Made by a program: the position numbers and the translations under genes. Positions 7,069-14,847 of a DNA stretch of 17,303 bases are shown here, in pieces; the stretch's first letter is position 1; every line of letters starts with the position of its first letter. Source of the stretch: JBBQBM01 sp038317375 (GTDB lineage: Bacteria > Patescibacteriota > Saccharimonadia > Saccharimonadales > JAGQMS01); contig JBBQBM010000006.1 of assembly GCA_038317375.1 (NCBI GenBank), positions 1-17,303 on the forward strand, read 5' to 3'. The notes under the pieces were generated by a model. That model was not told the origin of the DNA. It searched no databases and saw only the letters and a list, made by a program, of their open reading frames with translations.

Positions 7069-7310
7069 AGGCAAAGGATTGGGAAATAATCGGGACGGTT
7101 GTACTCATATCTGGTGTTCTGACATTTGCAGTTGCGAGCTTGTTGTTTGGAGGCAGTCATACAAAACTACTTAGAGTAGAGGTCGTCACCCCAATTAGTT
7201 CTGACTTTCCACTGCCAAACTCAAAATATTTCAATAACGATTCGCTAAATCCTACTCAAGAAATTAAAATTGGTGAAGATAGCAACACCACTCCGTTTAA
7301 TGGACGATAG
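7065..7310 (+). CDS. Small single-pass membrane protein inside the pil operon, unknown
   Basis: This 81-aa protein has one hydrophobic helix (about 8-30) with a charged MKAKDWE N-terminus, and then about 50 polar extracytoplasmic residues containing VEVVTPISSDFPLP and an NPTQEIKIG segment. It is not a family I can name. AGGAGG (7055-7060) sits 4 bases before the ATG, and the gene overlaps pilO by ATGA, so it is clearly translated as part of the operon. Its slot, after pilO and before pilB, is where diderm systems encode the lipoprotein PilP. It has no lipobox and is too short for PilP. It may be a partner of PilN/PilO, but that is inference. Confidence 0.75.
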   Translation: MKAKDWEIIGTVVLISGVLTFAVASLLFGGSHTKLLRVEVVTPISSDFPLPNSKYFNNDSLNPTQEIKIGEDSNTTPFNGR

Positions 7311-7325
7311 TCGGCTGATTAAATT

Positions 7326-9119
7326 ATGAGTGTTCTAATGGCAGCCACCCAGAAACAAGTGGAAGAGGATCTTATCGCTCGAGGGCTGCTCGAGACTGTA
7401 GATCTCGGAGAGCTAAAAAAGAAAGCCGAATCTTTAAACAAACCGTTGCTAAATATCTTAGTTAGTGAAAAGCATATATCGGACGAAGAACTAACGAAAA
7501 GTATCGCTAGCGCGATAAAAGTACCATACGTTAATCTTCTGGATGCGAAGATTGATCTTCAAGTTCTATCTCTGTTACCGCAAGACATAGCTGAAAGATA
7601 TATGGCCGTACCGCTTGGAGTGATGCAGAATCGCCTGGTAGTAGCGATGTTAGATGCTGACAACGTTCAGGCGGTTGACTTTCTGAGCACAAAAATTGGG
7701 CGCCCCCTAAAGGTTTATCTAGCTAGCGAGCAAGGTATCCGGTCGGTTCTAGGCCAGTACGGGTCTAATATTGAAAAAGATCTAGCAGGTGTTCTTGGTG
7801 GCAATAAAAGTGACGATGGGGTGGGCGACACTAAACAAATTCTGGTTGAAAACGAGAAGAATATACAAACCATCGTTCAAGATTCGCCGATTAGCAAAGC
7901 CCTAACAGCTATTTTGGATTATGCTGCTAATAACCGAGCAAGCGATATCCATATAGAGCCACTAGAAAATGAGCTAAAAATTCGTTGTCGAGTTGATGGC
8001 GTGCTTCGTGAGATTATGAAGCTCCCAAAAAGTACAGAAGCGCCGCTAGTTTCCCGCATAAAGATCTTGGCGAGCCTAAAGATTGACGAACACAGAATCC
8101 CTCAAGATGGCCAATTTACTATGCGAATAGGGTCTAAGGCAATCGATTTGCGTATAGCCATATCGCCAGTTGTTTGGGGCGAACAGGTTGTTATTCGTTT
8201 ATTAGATAAGACCGGTACTAGTCTTCATCTTGAGGATATGGGTTATGTCGGTAGGGCGCTACGAACGATAAAAGAAAGCGTCAAGCGCCCAAATGGCATG
8301 ATACTAACTAGTGGCCCAACTGGCTCTGGCAAAACTACGTCTATGTATGCGTTGTTACAAGAAATCAAGAGTGACACGACTAATATAGTTACGCTTGAAG
8401 ACCCTGTCGAATACAAAATGGAAGGCATTAACCAGATTCAGGTCAATGCCGACGTCGGCCTAACGTTTGCTTCTGGGCTTAGGTCAATACTTCGACAAGA
8501 TCCAGACTGCGTGATGGTCGGAGAGATCCGCGACAAAGAAACTGCCACACTTGCCGTTCAGGCCGCTCTAACGGGGCATCTGGTTTTCTCGACATTACAC
8601 ACTAATTCCGCAGCTGGGATTTTGCCTAGACTACTAGATATGGGTATCGAGCCTTTCTTAATTGCCAGCACCGTACATACCGTAATTGGCCAGAGGCTTG
8701 TACGTCGCCTAACTGACGATCGAGAAAAATACCAATCCGACACCGTTGAAACGAAGGAAATACACGAAACGCTAGCTAACATCCTTCCCGCAGAGAGCTC
8801 GCAAAAAAAAGAGTTTGCTGCCGATTTTGGATATAGCGACTTGCCACTTAACCACGAAAACGCTTATACTTTATTTAAGGGAAAAGAAAATTCGACAAAT
8901 CCCGGTGGGTTTAAGGGTCGCTTGGGGCTTTACGAGGTTTTTACTGTTAGTAATGCTATCCAAGACCTAATAGTCAAACGTTCGACGAGTGGAACAATTC
9001 AGAAAGCAGCGATCGCAGAGGGTATGGTGACTATGCGGCAAGACGGTTATCTTAAGGCACTCGCTGGTCAAACTAGTCTACAAGAAGTTAACAGAGTGGC
9101 CGCAATCGATAATGCATAA
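7326..9119 (+). CDS. pilB: Type IV pilus extension ATPase PilB
   Basis: The 597-aa protein is a GspE/PilB-family hexameric ATPase that powers pilus extension. It has an N-terminal T2SSE_N-type domain (about 20-145) and a catalytic domain with Walker A GPTGSGKT (330-337), Asp box TLEDPVEY (356-363), Walker B DPDCVMVGEIRD (392-403) and His box TGHLVFSTLHT (416-426). The presence of the N-terminal domain distinguishes it from PilT. The four-Cys zinc motif normally found after QRLVRRL (456-462) is absent, since the stretch 463-535 contains no Cys. It follows the 81-aa protein by 15 bases without a convincing SD; an in-frame ATG at 7338 is an alternative start. It precedes pilT by 25 bases. Confidence 0.95.
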   Translation: MSVLMAATQKQVEEDLIARGLLETVDLGELKKKAESLNKPLLNILVSEKHISDEELTKSIASAIKVPYVNLLDAKIDLQVLSLLPQDIAERYMAVPLGVMQNRLVVAMLDADNVQAVDFLSTKIGRPLKVYLASEQGIRSVLGQYGSNIEKDLAGVLGGNKSDDGVGDTKQILVENEKNIQTIVQDSPISKALTAILDYAANNRASDIHIEPLENELKIRCRVDGVLREIMKLPKSTEAPLVSRIKILASLKIDEHRIPQDGQFTMRIGSKAIDLRIAISPVVWGEQVVIRLLDKTGTSLHLEDMGYVGRALRTIKESVKRPNGMILTSGPTGSGKTTSMYALLQEIKSDTTNIVTLEDPVEYKMEGINQIQVNADVGLTFASGLRSILRQDPDCVMVGEIRDKETATLAVQAALTGHLVFSTLHTNSAAGILPRLLDMGIEPFLIASTVHTVIGQRLVRRLTDDREKYQSDTVETKEIHETLANILPAESSQKKEFAADFGYSDLPLNHENAYTLFKGKENSTNPGGFKGRLGLYEVFTVSNAIQDLIVKRSTSGTIQKAAIAEGMVTMRQDGYLKALAGQTSLQEVNRVAAIDNA

Positions 9120-9144
9120 AATTTAAGGGGACGGGGACACATAC

Positions 9145-10212
9145 ATGAGCGCACAAGTAAGGATAGAGACACTACTCGAAGAAGTTATAAAGTCTAAAGC
9201 TTCAGATTTGCACATACAGGTTGGCTTGCAGCCGATGCTTAGGGTAGACGGCTCATTAAAGCCTGTTAGCGGCTCAGAACCTTTAACTGAAGAATCCGTC
9301 GAGGCATTGGTATTTTCGATCTTGGACGAAGATCAAAAGGCCATACTCATAAAAGACAAAGAATTTGACTTCAGTTTTGCCTTTGGAGATTTAGGGCGCT
9401 TTAGGGTTAACGCCTTTCATGAGCGTGGCAATATTGCCTGCGCACTGAGACTCATACCTAACGAAATAATGAATATTGAGCAACTTGGTTTGCCTCCAGT
9501 TATTAATAAGTTTGCTGAATATCCTAGAGGCTTGGTACTCGTAACGGGGCCAACTGGTTCGGGTAAATCCACGACGCTTGCTTCAATAGTAAATAAGATA
9601 AACACCGAGCGTTCATCGCACATTATTACTATTGAGGATCCGATCGAGTTCACCCACAAAAGCCAGAAATCAGTAATCGTTCAACGCGAAGTTCATTATG
9701 ATACTTTCTCTTTCTCGGCAGCGCTTCGGAGTGCGCTTCGACAAGACCCGGACGTTGTGTTAATCGGAGAAATGCGTGACCTTGAGACAATCGCCGCGGC
9801 AATAACAATCGCCGAGACTGGGCATCTGGTCTTCGCCACGCTACACACCAACAGTGCAGCTCAAAGCATCGATCGTATGGTCGATGTTTTTCCACCACAC
9901 CAGCAACCACAAATACGTTCTCAGCTAAGCAATATCTTGATGGCGATTTGTTCACAGCGGCTTATTCCTGCCGTTGGTGGCGGTCGCACCGCCGCCGCTG
10001 AGATATTAGTGGCTACCCCTGCTGTGCGAAACATCATTCGGGAGGGCAAAACACATCAGCTAGATGCTGTTATCCAGACGGGGACAGAGCACGGTATGCA
10101 ATCAATGGACAAAGTTCTGGTTGATCTAATACATGCCGGAACCGTTTCGTACGACGAGGCGCGAAACTTTGCTGTAGACATCGAAGAGATGGATAGGCTA
10201 ATGCGAGGCTGA
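9145..10212 (+). CDS. pilT: Type IV pilus retraction ATPase PilT
   Basis: The 355-aa protein is of standard PilT length and powers pilus retraction. Visible features are a PAS-like N-terminal domain (1-100), Walker A GPTGSGKS (135-142), Asp box ITIEDPIE (161-168), Walker B DPDVVLIGEMRD (201-212), His box TGHLVFATLHT (225-235) and, diagnostic for PilT, AVRNIIRE (293-300), matching the retraction motif AIRNLIRE. AAGGGGA and GGGGA upstream give usable SD positions. Its presence means the pilus should be retractable, so twitching or retraction-driven contact with a host cell is plausible. Confidence 0.95.
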   Translation: MSAQVRIETLLEEVIKSKASDLHIQVGLQPMLRVDGSLKPVSGSEPLTEESVEALVFSILDEDQKAILIKDKEFDFSFAFGDLGRFRVNAFHERGNIACALRLIPNEIMNIEQLGLPPVINKFAEYPRGLVLVTGPTGSGKSTTLASIVNKINTERSSHIITIEDPIEFTHKSQKSVIVQREVHYDTFSFSAALRSALRQDPDVVLIGEMRDLETIAAAITIAETGHLVFATLHTNSAAQSIDRMVDVFPPHQQPQIRSQLSNILMAICSQRLIPAVGGGRTAAAEILVATPAVRNIIREGKTHQLDAVIQTGTEHGMQSMDKVLVDLIHAGTVSYDEARNFAVDIEEMDRLMRG

Positions 10213-10216
10213 TGCA

Positions 10217-11437
10217 ATGTTGACCTTTAGCTATACCGCTCGCGACCCAAAGACCGGCCAAAAAATAAAGGCCGAGGTTCAAGCCGACAGTAAGCGATCG
10301 GCTGCTCAACTTATCCAAAAACTAGGTTATTCGCCAATCGATATAGACCAGAAGGAAGATAAGACTAACTTTCTAGCGAAGTTTCGTAACCGTGTTAAGA
10401 CAAAAGAGAAAATAATATTTTCGAGACAGTTATCGACGCTTATAAATGCCGGATTGCCTCTGGTCCAAAGCCTGAGAAGCGTTCAGAGCCAGACTAAAAG
10501 TAAGCCACTACAAGCCGTTATAACGCAAGTAATCTCAGATGTAGAAGCCGGCAATAAGCTTTCTGACTCGCTAGCGAAGAACCCCAGAGTTTTTAATGCA
10601 ATTTTCTGTAGCCTAGTTGCTTCAGGTGAGGCCTCTGGGACACTCGACAAGGCTCTTGAAAGATTGGCAATTCAGCAAGAAAAAGACGCAGATATAAACT
10701 CAAAGGTCCGTGGGGCAATGATTTACCCTGCGGTTGTATTACTGGTCATGGTTTTAGTCGTTGGTTTTATGCTCGTAAAGGTACTTCCACAAGTTCAAGT
10801 TTTGTATGACGGCATAAAAGGCGCAGAGTTGCCGCTGATTACACGAATTTTGTTGAAGGCTTCGAATTTCGTTATCGATTTCTGGTGGTTAGTTATATCT
10901 ATCGTAGGATTCGCATTCCTCACATCTACCCGCTGGGTTCGGACGAAAGGCGGGAAGCGATTCTTCGACAAGCTGAAGATGAAATCTCCGGCTGTAGGGC
11001 AGCTATTCATGAAGCTATACATGGCACGATTTGCTCGCGCAGGGCACACTCTTGTTGCCAGTGGCGTGCCACTACTACAGACCCTCGAAATTACAGCAGA
11101 AGCTGTCGATAACGTCTATATAGAGGCTTCCTTAAAAGCTGCCATCGAGAAAGTAAAGGGCGGTAAGGCCTTATCAGATTCCATTGAGAATGATCCTAAC
11201 TTTCTTGATCTTGTTCCGAAAATGATCCATATTGGAGAACAGTCTGGTTCATTAGAGGCTATGCTCGATAAAGTCGCAGAATATTATGAGAAAGAAGTCG
11301 ATCAACAAATCAAAACAGTATCATCGATTATTGAACCAGCTATGATGATCATCCTAGGGGTAGTAGCTTTAGTTATCGTTGCAGCAGTACTCTTGCCGGT
11401 TTATGGCCTAGCCGGCCAGTCTGGCTTCGGTGGCTAG
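10217..11437 (+). CDS. pilC: Type IV pilus membrane platform protein PilC
   Basis: The 406-aa protein is the polytopic platform on which PilB and PilT act. It begins with the usual FSYTARDPKTGQKIKAEVQA region and carries two T2SSF domains (about 66-190 and 267-392), each with the conserved GLPLVQSL/GVPLLQTL and GEASGTLDKAL/GEQSGSLEAML signatures. Membrane helices are visible at about 168-190, 218-237 and 373-398. GAGG (10205-10208) precedes the ATG by 8 bases, and only 4 bases separate it from pilT. It is the last gene of the pilM operon; the next gene has its own promoter. Confidence 0.95.
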   Translation: MLTFSYTARDPKTGQKIKAEVQADSKRSAAQLIQKLGYSPIDIDQKEDKTNFLAKFRNRVKTKEKIIFSRQLSTLINAGLPLVQSLRSVQSQTKSKPLQAVITQVISDVEAGNKLSDSLAKNPRVFNAIFCSLVASGEASGTLDKALERLAIQQEKDADINSKVRGAMIYPAVVLLVMVLVVGFMLVKVLPQVQVLYDGIKGAELPLITRILLKASNFVIDFWWLVISIVGFAFLTSTRWVRTKGGKRFFDKLKMKSPAVGQLFMKLYMARFARAGHTLVASGVPLLQTLEITAEAVDNVYIEASLKAAIEKVKGGKALSDSIENDPNFLDLVPKMIHIGEQSGSLEAMLDKVAEYYEKEVDQQIKTVSSIIEPAMMIILGVVALVIVAAVLLPVYGLAGQSGFGG

Positions 11438-11449
11438 CTCAAAATGTGC

Positions 11450-11479
11450 TTGCATTTACTTGACCATAGACCGTATTAT
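11450..11479 (+). promoter_or_regulatory. Promoter of the major pilin gene
   Basis: TTGCAT (11450-11455) and TATTAT (11474-11479) are separated by 18 bases in the gap between pilC and the pilin gene. Transcription would start about 30 bases before the ATG, leaving a short leader that contains the SD. The region is rich in TATA-like runs, so the exact -10 is uncertain. Confidence 0.45.
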
Positions 11480-11502
11480 ATAAGCATAAGAATATAAAAT
11501 AA

Positions 11503-11509
11503 GAGGTGG
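11503..11509 (+). promoter_or_regulatory. Shine-Dalgarno of the major pilin gene
   Basis: GAGGTGG ends 6 bases before the ATG at 11516. A leader plus SD sets this gene apart from the leaderless unit-heading genes nearby and fits a highly translated structural protein. Confidence 0.6.
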
Positions 11510-11515
11510 GCAATA

Positions 11516-11989
11516 ATGTTTGTAAAAAAATCAGGTCAAAGTAAAGGTTTCACGATAATCGAAGTTTTAATTGTTCTAGCCATCGCTGGGCTTATCATGC
11601 TAATTGTCTTCTTGGCGGTACCAGCACTACAGCGTAACGCTCGTAACACTCAGGCTAAGACTGAGGCGGCAGGTATGCTAGGTGCGCTCAACGAATTCGT
11701 TAACAATAACAGCGGTAAATTGCCGGTAGCGTCTGTGTCGTCAGGCGCAGGGACTGATGCAGAAAAGGTGTTTAAAAACGGTAAATTCACTAATGTTACG
11801 GTATTAACTATCGAAGCCCAGGCTGGTGTATCAGTCCCGACCGCTACCACTAGCGTCTTACGACTAAGCGCTAAATGTACTTCAGCTACCGGCTCATCGG
11901 TAACTCCTGCAGGAGGTGCTCGACAGACAGCTCTTCTGTACGCAATCGAAGACTCGGCTGGACTTTTGGTTGCCTGCCAAGAAAGCTAA
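11516..11989 (+). CDS. pilA: Type IV major pilin (PilA-like)
   Basis: The 157-aa prepilin has an 11-residue basic leader ending KG, then F12TIIE with Glu at mature position +5, and a continuous hydrophobic helix to about residue 35, followed by PALQRNAR. PilD should cut after G11 and methylate F12. The globular part has two cysteines, C121 and C154, placed to form the C-terminal disulfide-bonded D-loop common in type IVa pilins. A dedicated promoter, a good SD and a terminator make it a single-gene unit, which supports a major rather than minor pilin. The gene symbol is assigned by role. Confidence 0.9.
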   Translation: MFVKKSGQSKGFTIIEVLIVLAIAGLIMLIVFLAVPALQRNARNTQAKTEAAGMLGALNEFVNNNSGKLPVASVSSGAGTDAEKVFKNGKFTNVTVLTIEAQAGVSVPTATTSVLRLSAKCTSATGSSVTPAGGARQTALLYAIEDSAGLLVACQES

Positions 11990-12007
11990 TCTCCCGACAT
12001 TGAACTT

Positions 12008-12039
12008 AAAATAGAGCTGGTCGACCCCAGCTCTATTTT
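12008..12039 (+). terminator. Intrinsic terminator after the major pilin gene
   Basis: AAAATAGAGCTGG (12008-12020) pairs perfectly with CCAGCTCTATTTT (12027-12039) around a 6-base loop TCGACC. The right arm ends in TTTT and the left begins with AAAA, so it could act in both directions, although no opposing gene is present. It ends the pilin transcript 19 bases after its stop. Confidence 0.8.
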
Positions 12040-12041
12040 CA

Positions 12042-12050
12042 TGCTAGGAT
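12042..12050 (+). promoter_or_regulatory. Extended -10 for a leaderless prepilin peptidase mRNA
   Basis: TGCTAGGAT (TGN plus TAGGAT at 12045-12050) ends 7 bases before the ATG at 12058, directly after the pilin terminator. TCGACC in the terminator loop (12021-12026) sits 18 bases upstream as a weak -35. No SD is present. Confidence 0.4.
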
Positions 12051-12057
12051 ATTGTTA

Positions 12058-12843
12058 ATGATTATAGCTCTTATATTTATTATCGGGCTGGTATTTGGTA
12101 GCTTTGTGAACGCATTTGTTTGGCGTCTCAAAAAGAAAAAAAACTGGGTTAGCGAGAGAAGTATTTGCACGCACTGTAAGCATATGCTTGCGCCCAAAGA
12201 CCTCGTTCCAGTATTTAGCTGGCTCGCGCTAAAAGGTAGGTGCCGTTATTGCAAGAAGCCGATTAAAGACAGCCCAATCACTGAGATTGCTACTGCTTTG
12301 GTGTTTGCCGCCAGCTACGCCTTTTGGCCTTATGGATTTGATGGCGAAGGTTGGACAAGACTAATAATTTGGCTAATTGCAGTCGTATTGCTTGCGGCGA
12401 TGTTTTTGTATGACCTAAAATGGATGATACTCCCAGACAAACTAACCTATTCGCTACTGGGCCTAGCACTCATACAAACTTTAATAATTTTTGTTACTCG
12501 CAATTTTGATTTTGAGGTTTTACGGCTTGGACTATTGTCTATGGTGGTTGGAGGAGCCTTGTTCCACCTACTATTCTTTGGCTCCAAGGGCAGATACATT
12601 GGCGGCGGTGATGTAAAGTTAGGCTATGCCTACGGTTTGCTACTACTCGACCCAATATTGCCATGGTTGGTCTTAACCGTAGCGTCTGTTGTTGGAAGCT
12701 TGATTGCGGCTTACTTGCTAATAACCAAGCAGGCTAAGATGGGCACTAAGTTACCTTTCGGGCCAATGCTAATAGGTGGGGTAGCCGTTGTTATGATTTG
12801 GGGGCTCCGGCTCTGGGACCTCACAAACCAGCTTTGGTACTAG
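12058..12843 (+). CDS. pilD: Prepilin peptidase / N-methyltransferase PilD
   Basis: The 261-aa polytopic enzyme removes the leader peptides of the pilin genes around it and methylates the new N terminus. The N-terminal part has the GSFVNAFVWR motif (14-23) and a four-Cys zinc site C37xxC40...C62xxC65. The peptidase part has the two catalytic aspartates, D119 in YDLKWMILPD and D185 in GGGDVKL (GxGD family). Membrane helices fill most of residues 100-255. The ATG at 12058 is preferred over the TTG at 12052 because it begins the standard MIIALIFIIG helix and lies 7 bases from the -10. It sits between the major and the minor pilins. Confidence 0.95.
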   Translation: MIIALIFIIGLVFGSFVNAFVWRLKKKKNWVSERSICTHCKHMLAPKDLVPVFSWLALKGRCRYCKKPIKDSPITEIATALVFAASYAFWPYGFDGEGWTRLIIWLIAVVLLAAMFLYDLKWMILPDKLTYSLLGLALIQTLIIFVTRNFDFEVLRLGLLSMVVGGALFHLLFFGSKGRYIGGGDVKLGYAYGLLLLDPILPWLVLTVASVVGSLIAAYLLITKQAKMGTKLPFGPMLIGGVAVVMIWGLRLWDLTNQLWY

Positions 12844-12864
12844 TACTCTTACGCGAAGTGCTTG

Positions 12865-12873
12865 TGTTATACT
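12865..12873 (+). promoter_or_regulatory. Extended -10 for a leaderless minor pilin operon mRNA
   Basis: TGTTATACT (TGN plus TATACT at 12868-12873) ends 6 bases before the ATG at 12880, in the 36-base gap after pilD. No -35 match is convincing and no SD is present. Confidence 0.55.
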
Positions 12874-12879
12874 TTAACC

Positions 12880-13752
12880 ATGGGTAACAGGGGTGGTTTT
12901 ACAATAATCGAAACCATGATGGTACTAGGGGTGACTGCCGTCATTTTTGTAGCTGTCATAGGTTCTATAACCGATCGCCAAAATCGCATACAATTTTCTC
13001 AGGGTATGCAAGATATAAATTCAAGCATCTCCGATATTATGAACGATGTTAATACCGGATATTTCCCCACAACCCCAGGGTTGACCTGTGTGGCTGGCTC
13101 AAATAATGCCGCACCGCAGCTTAGTTATGATGCCAGCTTGGGCGATACAACGGGGGCTCGAAAAGACTGCTTGTTTGTAGGCAAGATAATACAAATAGGA
13201 ACCAACAACTCAGCCTCCGATGGTTTTGTATATTCGATGGCCGGTCGGCGCCTTAATTATAACGGCCCAAGCTCTAGCGATGTGGCAAATTTCTTAGAAT
13301 TGAAGCCGGTGGTAATAGATTCAAAGAATACCGACAATGTCACAATTGTTCCAGGAATCTCTAACATCGACGCCACGACTAGCCTAACCCTGCCGGCCGG
13401 GATTAGAATTGTGCGCTCTGACGGTAGTGACGGCGGTCGGGCGGTAGGTTTGTTTTATAAGAATTTTCGTGGGGTTTCGCTCAACGGCCAGTCGAGTTCT
13501 GGTGTAACATCTGTGGCGGTTGCTGACGTATGGTCCGTAATGTCTGGGATTATGACCCAAGCGAATGTTATAGCCGCAGCTGACGATACCCTCACTCTAA
13601 ATAACAAATTCTTAACCGGTAGTACAACGGTTGTTTTGTGCTTTAAGAGTGATGCTACCAACCAAACTGCTACAATTACTATTGGAGATGGAATTCAGGG
13701 CAGCCTACGGCTCGATTATAATGTAGACTTGAGTGGGGTATCATGCGTTTAA
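12880..13752 (+). CDS. Minor pilin / pseudopilin 1
   Basis: The 290-aa product has a very short leader ending GG, then F7TIIE (Glu at mature +5) and a hydrophobic helix to about residue 29, the class III signal cut by PilD. The body has four cysteines (in LTCVAG, KDCLFV, VLCFKS and the C-terminal SCV) that could form two disulfides. It is longer than the major pilin, as is usual for minor pilins that prime assembly or sit at the tip. The ATG at 12880 is chosen over an upstream TTG (12862) because the promoter and the MGNRGG leader both fit it. It overlaps the next gene by 10 bases. Confidence 0.85.
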   Translation: MGNRGGFTIIETMMVLGVTAVIFVAVIGSITDRQNRIQFSQGMQDINSSISDIMNDVNTGYFPTTPGLTCVAGSNNAAPQLSYDASLGDTTGARKDCLFVGKIIQIGTNNSASDGFVYSMAGRRLNYNGPSSSDVANFLELKPVVIDSKNTDNVTIVPGISNIDATTSLTLPAGIRIVRSDGSDGGRAVGLFYKNFRGVSLNGQSSSGVTSVAVADVWSVMSGIMTQANVIAAADDTLTLNNKFLTGSTTVVLCFKSDATNQTATITIGDGIQGSLRLDYNVDLSGVSCV

Positions 13753-14210
13753 TAAACAGAAGAACCAGGGGCGACACAATAGTAGAAGTGCTTTTAGCTA
13801 TTGCTATTACGTCAATAGTCCTTGCTGGTGCGTATGTGGCTGTTGATAGGTCTTTGAAGGCCTCTAGGGCGTCGCAGGAACGTGGTGAGGCTACAGAAGT
13901 CGCCAGAGCCCAAATAGAGCGACTGAAATACTTGAATCTTAGCAATCCTACGGCAAATATTTATCAAGACAATGCATCTTTCTGCATATCCTCCACGCTT
14001 GATGTGCTGCAAATAACCGATATATCGAGTGATGCTGACGATCCAAGTGGCTGTCGATCCTCGAACCGTTACGTAGCTAGCATTACCCGTAACCCCTTAA
14101 CAGGGACTCATCAAATCAGAGTGCTCTGGGAGAATATTACTGGTTCAAATTCTGTCACGGGGTATCCCGGATTTGACGAAATTAAGATGTACTATAGGGT
14201 ATACCAGTGA
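13743..14210 (+). CDS. Minor pilin / pseudopilin 2, PilV/GspI-like N terminus
   Basis: The 155-aa product starts MRLINRRTRG and then DTIVEVLLAIAI: cleavage after G10 leaves Asp at +1 rather than the usual Phe, while Glu is kept at +5 (E15). The hydrophobic helix runs to about residue 34. The rest (C81 and C104, a small globular domain ending YYRVYQ) resembles short minor pilins of the PilV/GspI type. Its start lies inside the end of the previous gene and its stop overlaps the next start (GTGA), so the minor pilins are coupled. Confidence 0.85.
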   Translation: MRLINRRTRGDTIVEVLLAIAITSIVLAGAYVAVDRSLKASRASQERGEATEVARAQIERLKYLNLSNPTANIYQDNASFCISSTLDVLQITDISSDADDPSGCRSSNRYVASITRNPLTGTHQIRVLWENITGSNSVTGYPGFDEIKMYYRVYQ

Positions 14211-14845
14211 AAAAGCACCTAAGTAGTGGGTTTACAATCCTTGAGGTTCTTATTGCTACGATGGTTTTTACGGTCGTGCTTATGATTTGCGTCCAGGTAG
14301 TTACAAGAATAGGCCAGTTATATTTTAAAGGTGTAACTACATCGCAGGTCCAGGACCTAACAAGAAACTTGCTGGACGAGTTCTCGCAACAGATTCAATT
14401 TGGCAGTGCGATACCTATTCCAGATACTATTTCTGGGGGCGATCCCAGCACCCCTCTGATATTCTGTGTTGGAGATAATAGCTACCGGGCAATAATGAAC
14501 AGAAAACTGGGCGACAGTGGTGTTGATACGGTTTTAAAGCGTAAAGCATATAGTGGCGCATGCACTTTCAGTAGTACTTGGTTTGACGATGCGACAGAGT
14601 TAGGAATTAGAAACATGAGAATTCTAAAACTTTCGATAATTAGAAGCACGACTGATCCATATATTTGGAGCCTTAATATACGACTAGCTCTAGGGGATAC
14701 CGATATTCTTGAATACTCTTCCGCTTCAACTGATTTACCAGCCGTTTACGGATCTGCAAATTGCAAAAGCGGTATTTCCGGCTCGCAGTTTTGTGCAACA
14801 AGTGAGCTAAATTCGACATTACTAAGAAGAGTTAAGGTAGAATAA
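14207..14845 (+). CDS. Minor pilin / pseudopilin 3, PilW/GspJ-like
   Basis: The 212-aa product has the leader MKKHLSSG followed by F9TILE (Glu at +5) and a hydrophobic helix to about residue 29. Downstream it has the QVQDLTRNLLDEFSQQIQFG region, like the amphipathic helix after the stalk in PilW/GspJ proteins, and several paired cysteines. It starts with GTG inside the previous stop (GTGA, 14207-14210). Confidence 0.85.
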   Translation: MKKHLSSGFTILEVLIATMVFTVVLMICVQVVTRIGQLYFKGVTTSQVQDLTRNLLDEFSQQIQFGSAIPIPDTISGGDPSTPLIFCVGDNSYRAIMNRKLGDSGVDTVLKRKAYSGACTFSSTWFDDATELGIRNMRILKLSIIRSTTDPYIWSLNIRLALGDTDILEYSSASTDLPAVYGSANCKSGISGSQFCATSELNSTLLRRVKVE

Positions 14846-14847
14846 GA

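Noticed and set aside
9650..9955. Minus-strand open frame opposite pilT
   Set aside because: It lies entirely over conserved PilT motifs, and its translation is low-complexity Arg/Leu/His-rich.
4680..10212. UGA recoded as Gly or Trp (Gracilibacteria-like code)
   Set aside because: pilM, pilN, pilO and pilT all end in TGA exactly at family-typical lengths, so UGA is a stop.
12052..12057. TTG start for pilD
   Set aside because: The ATG at 12058 gives the standard N terminus and fits the -10 spacing.
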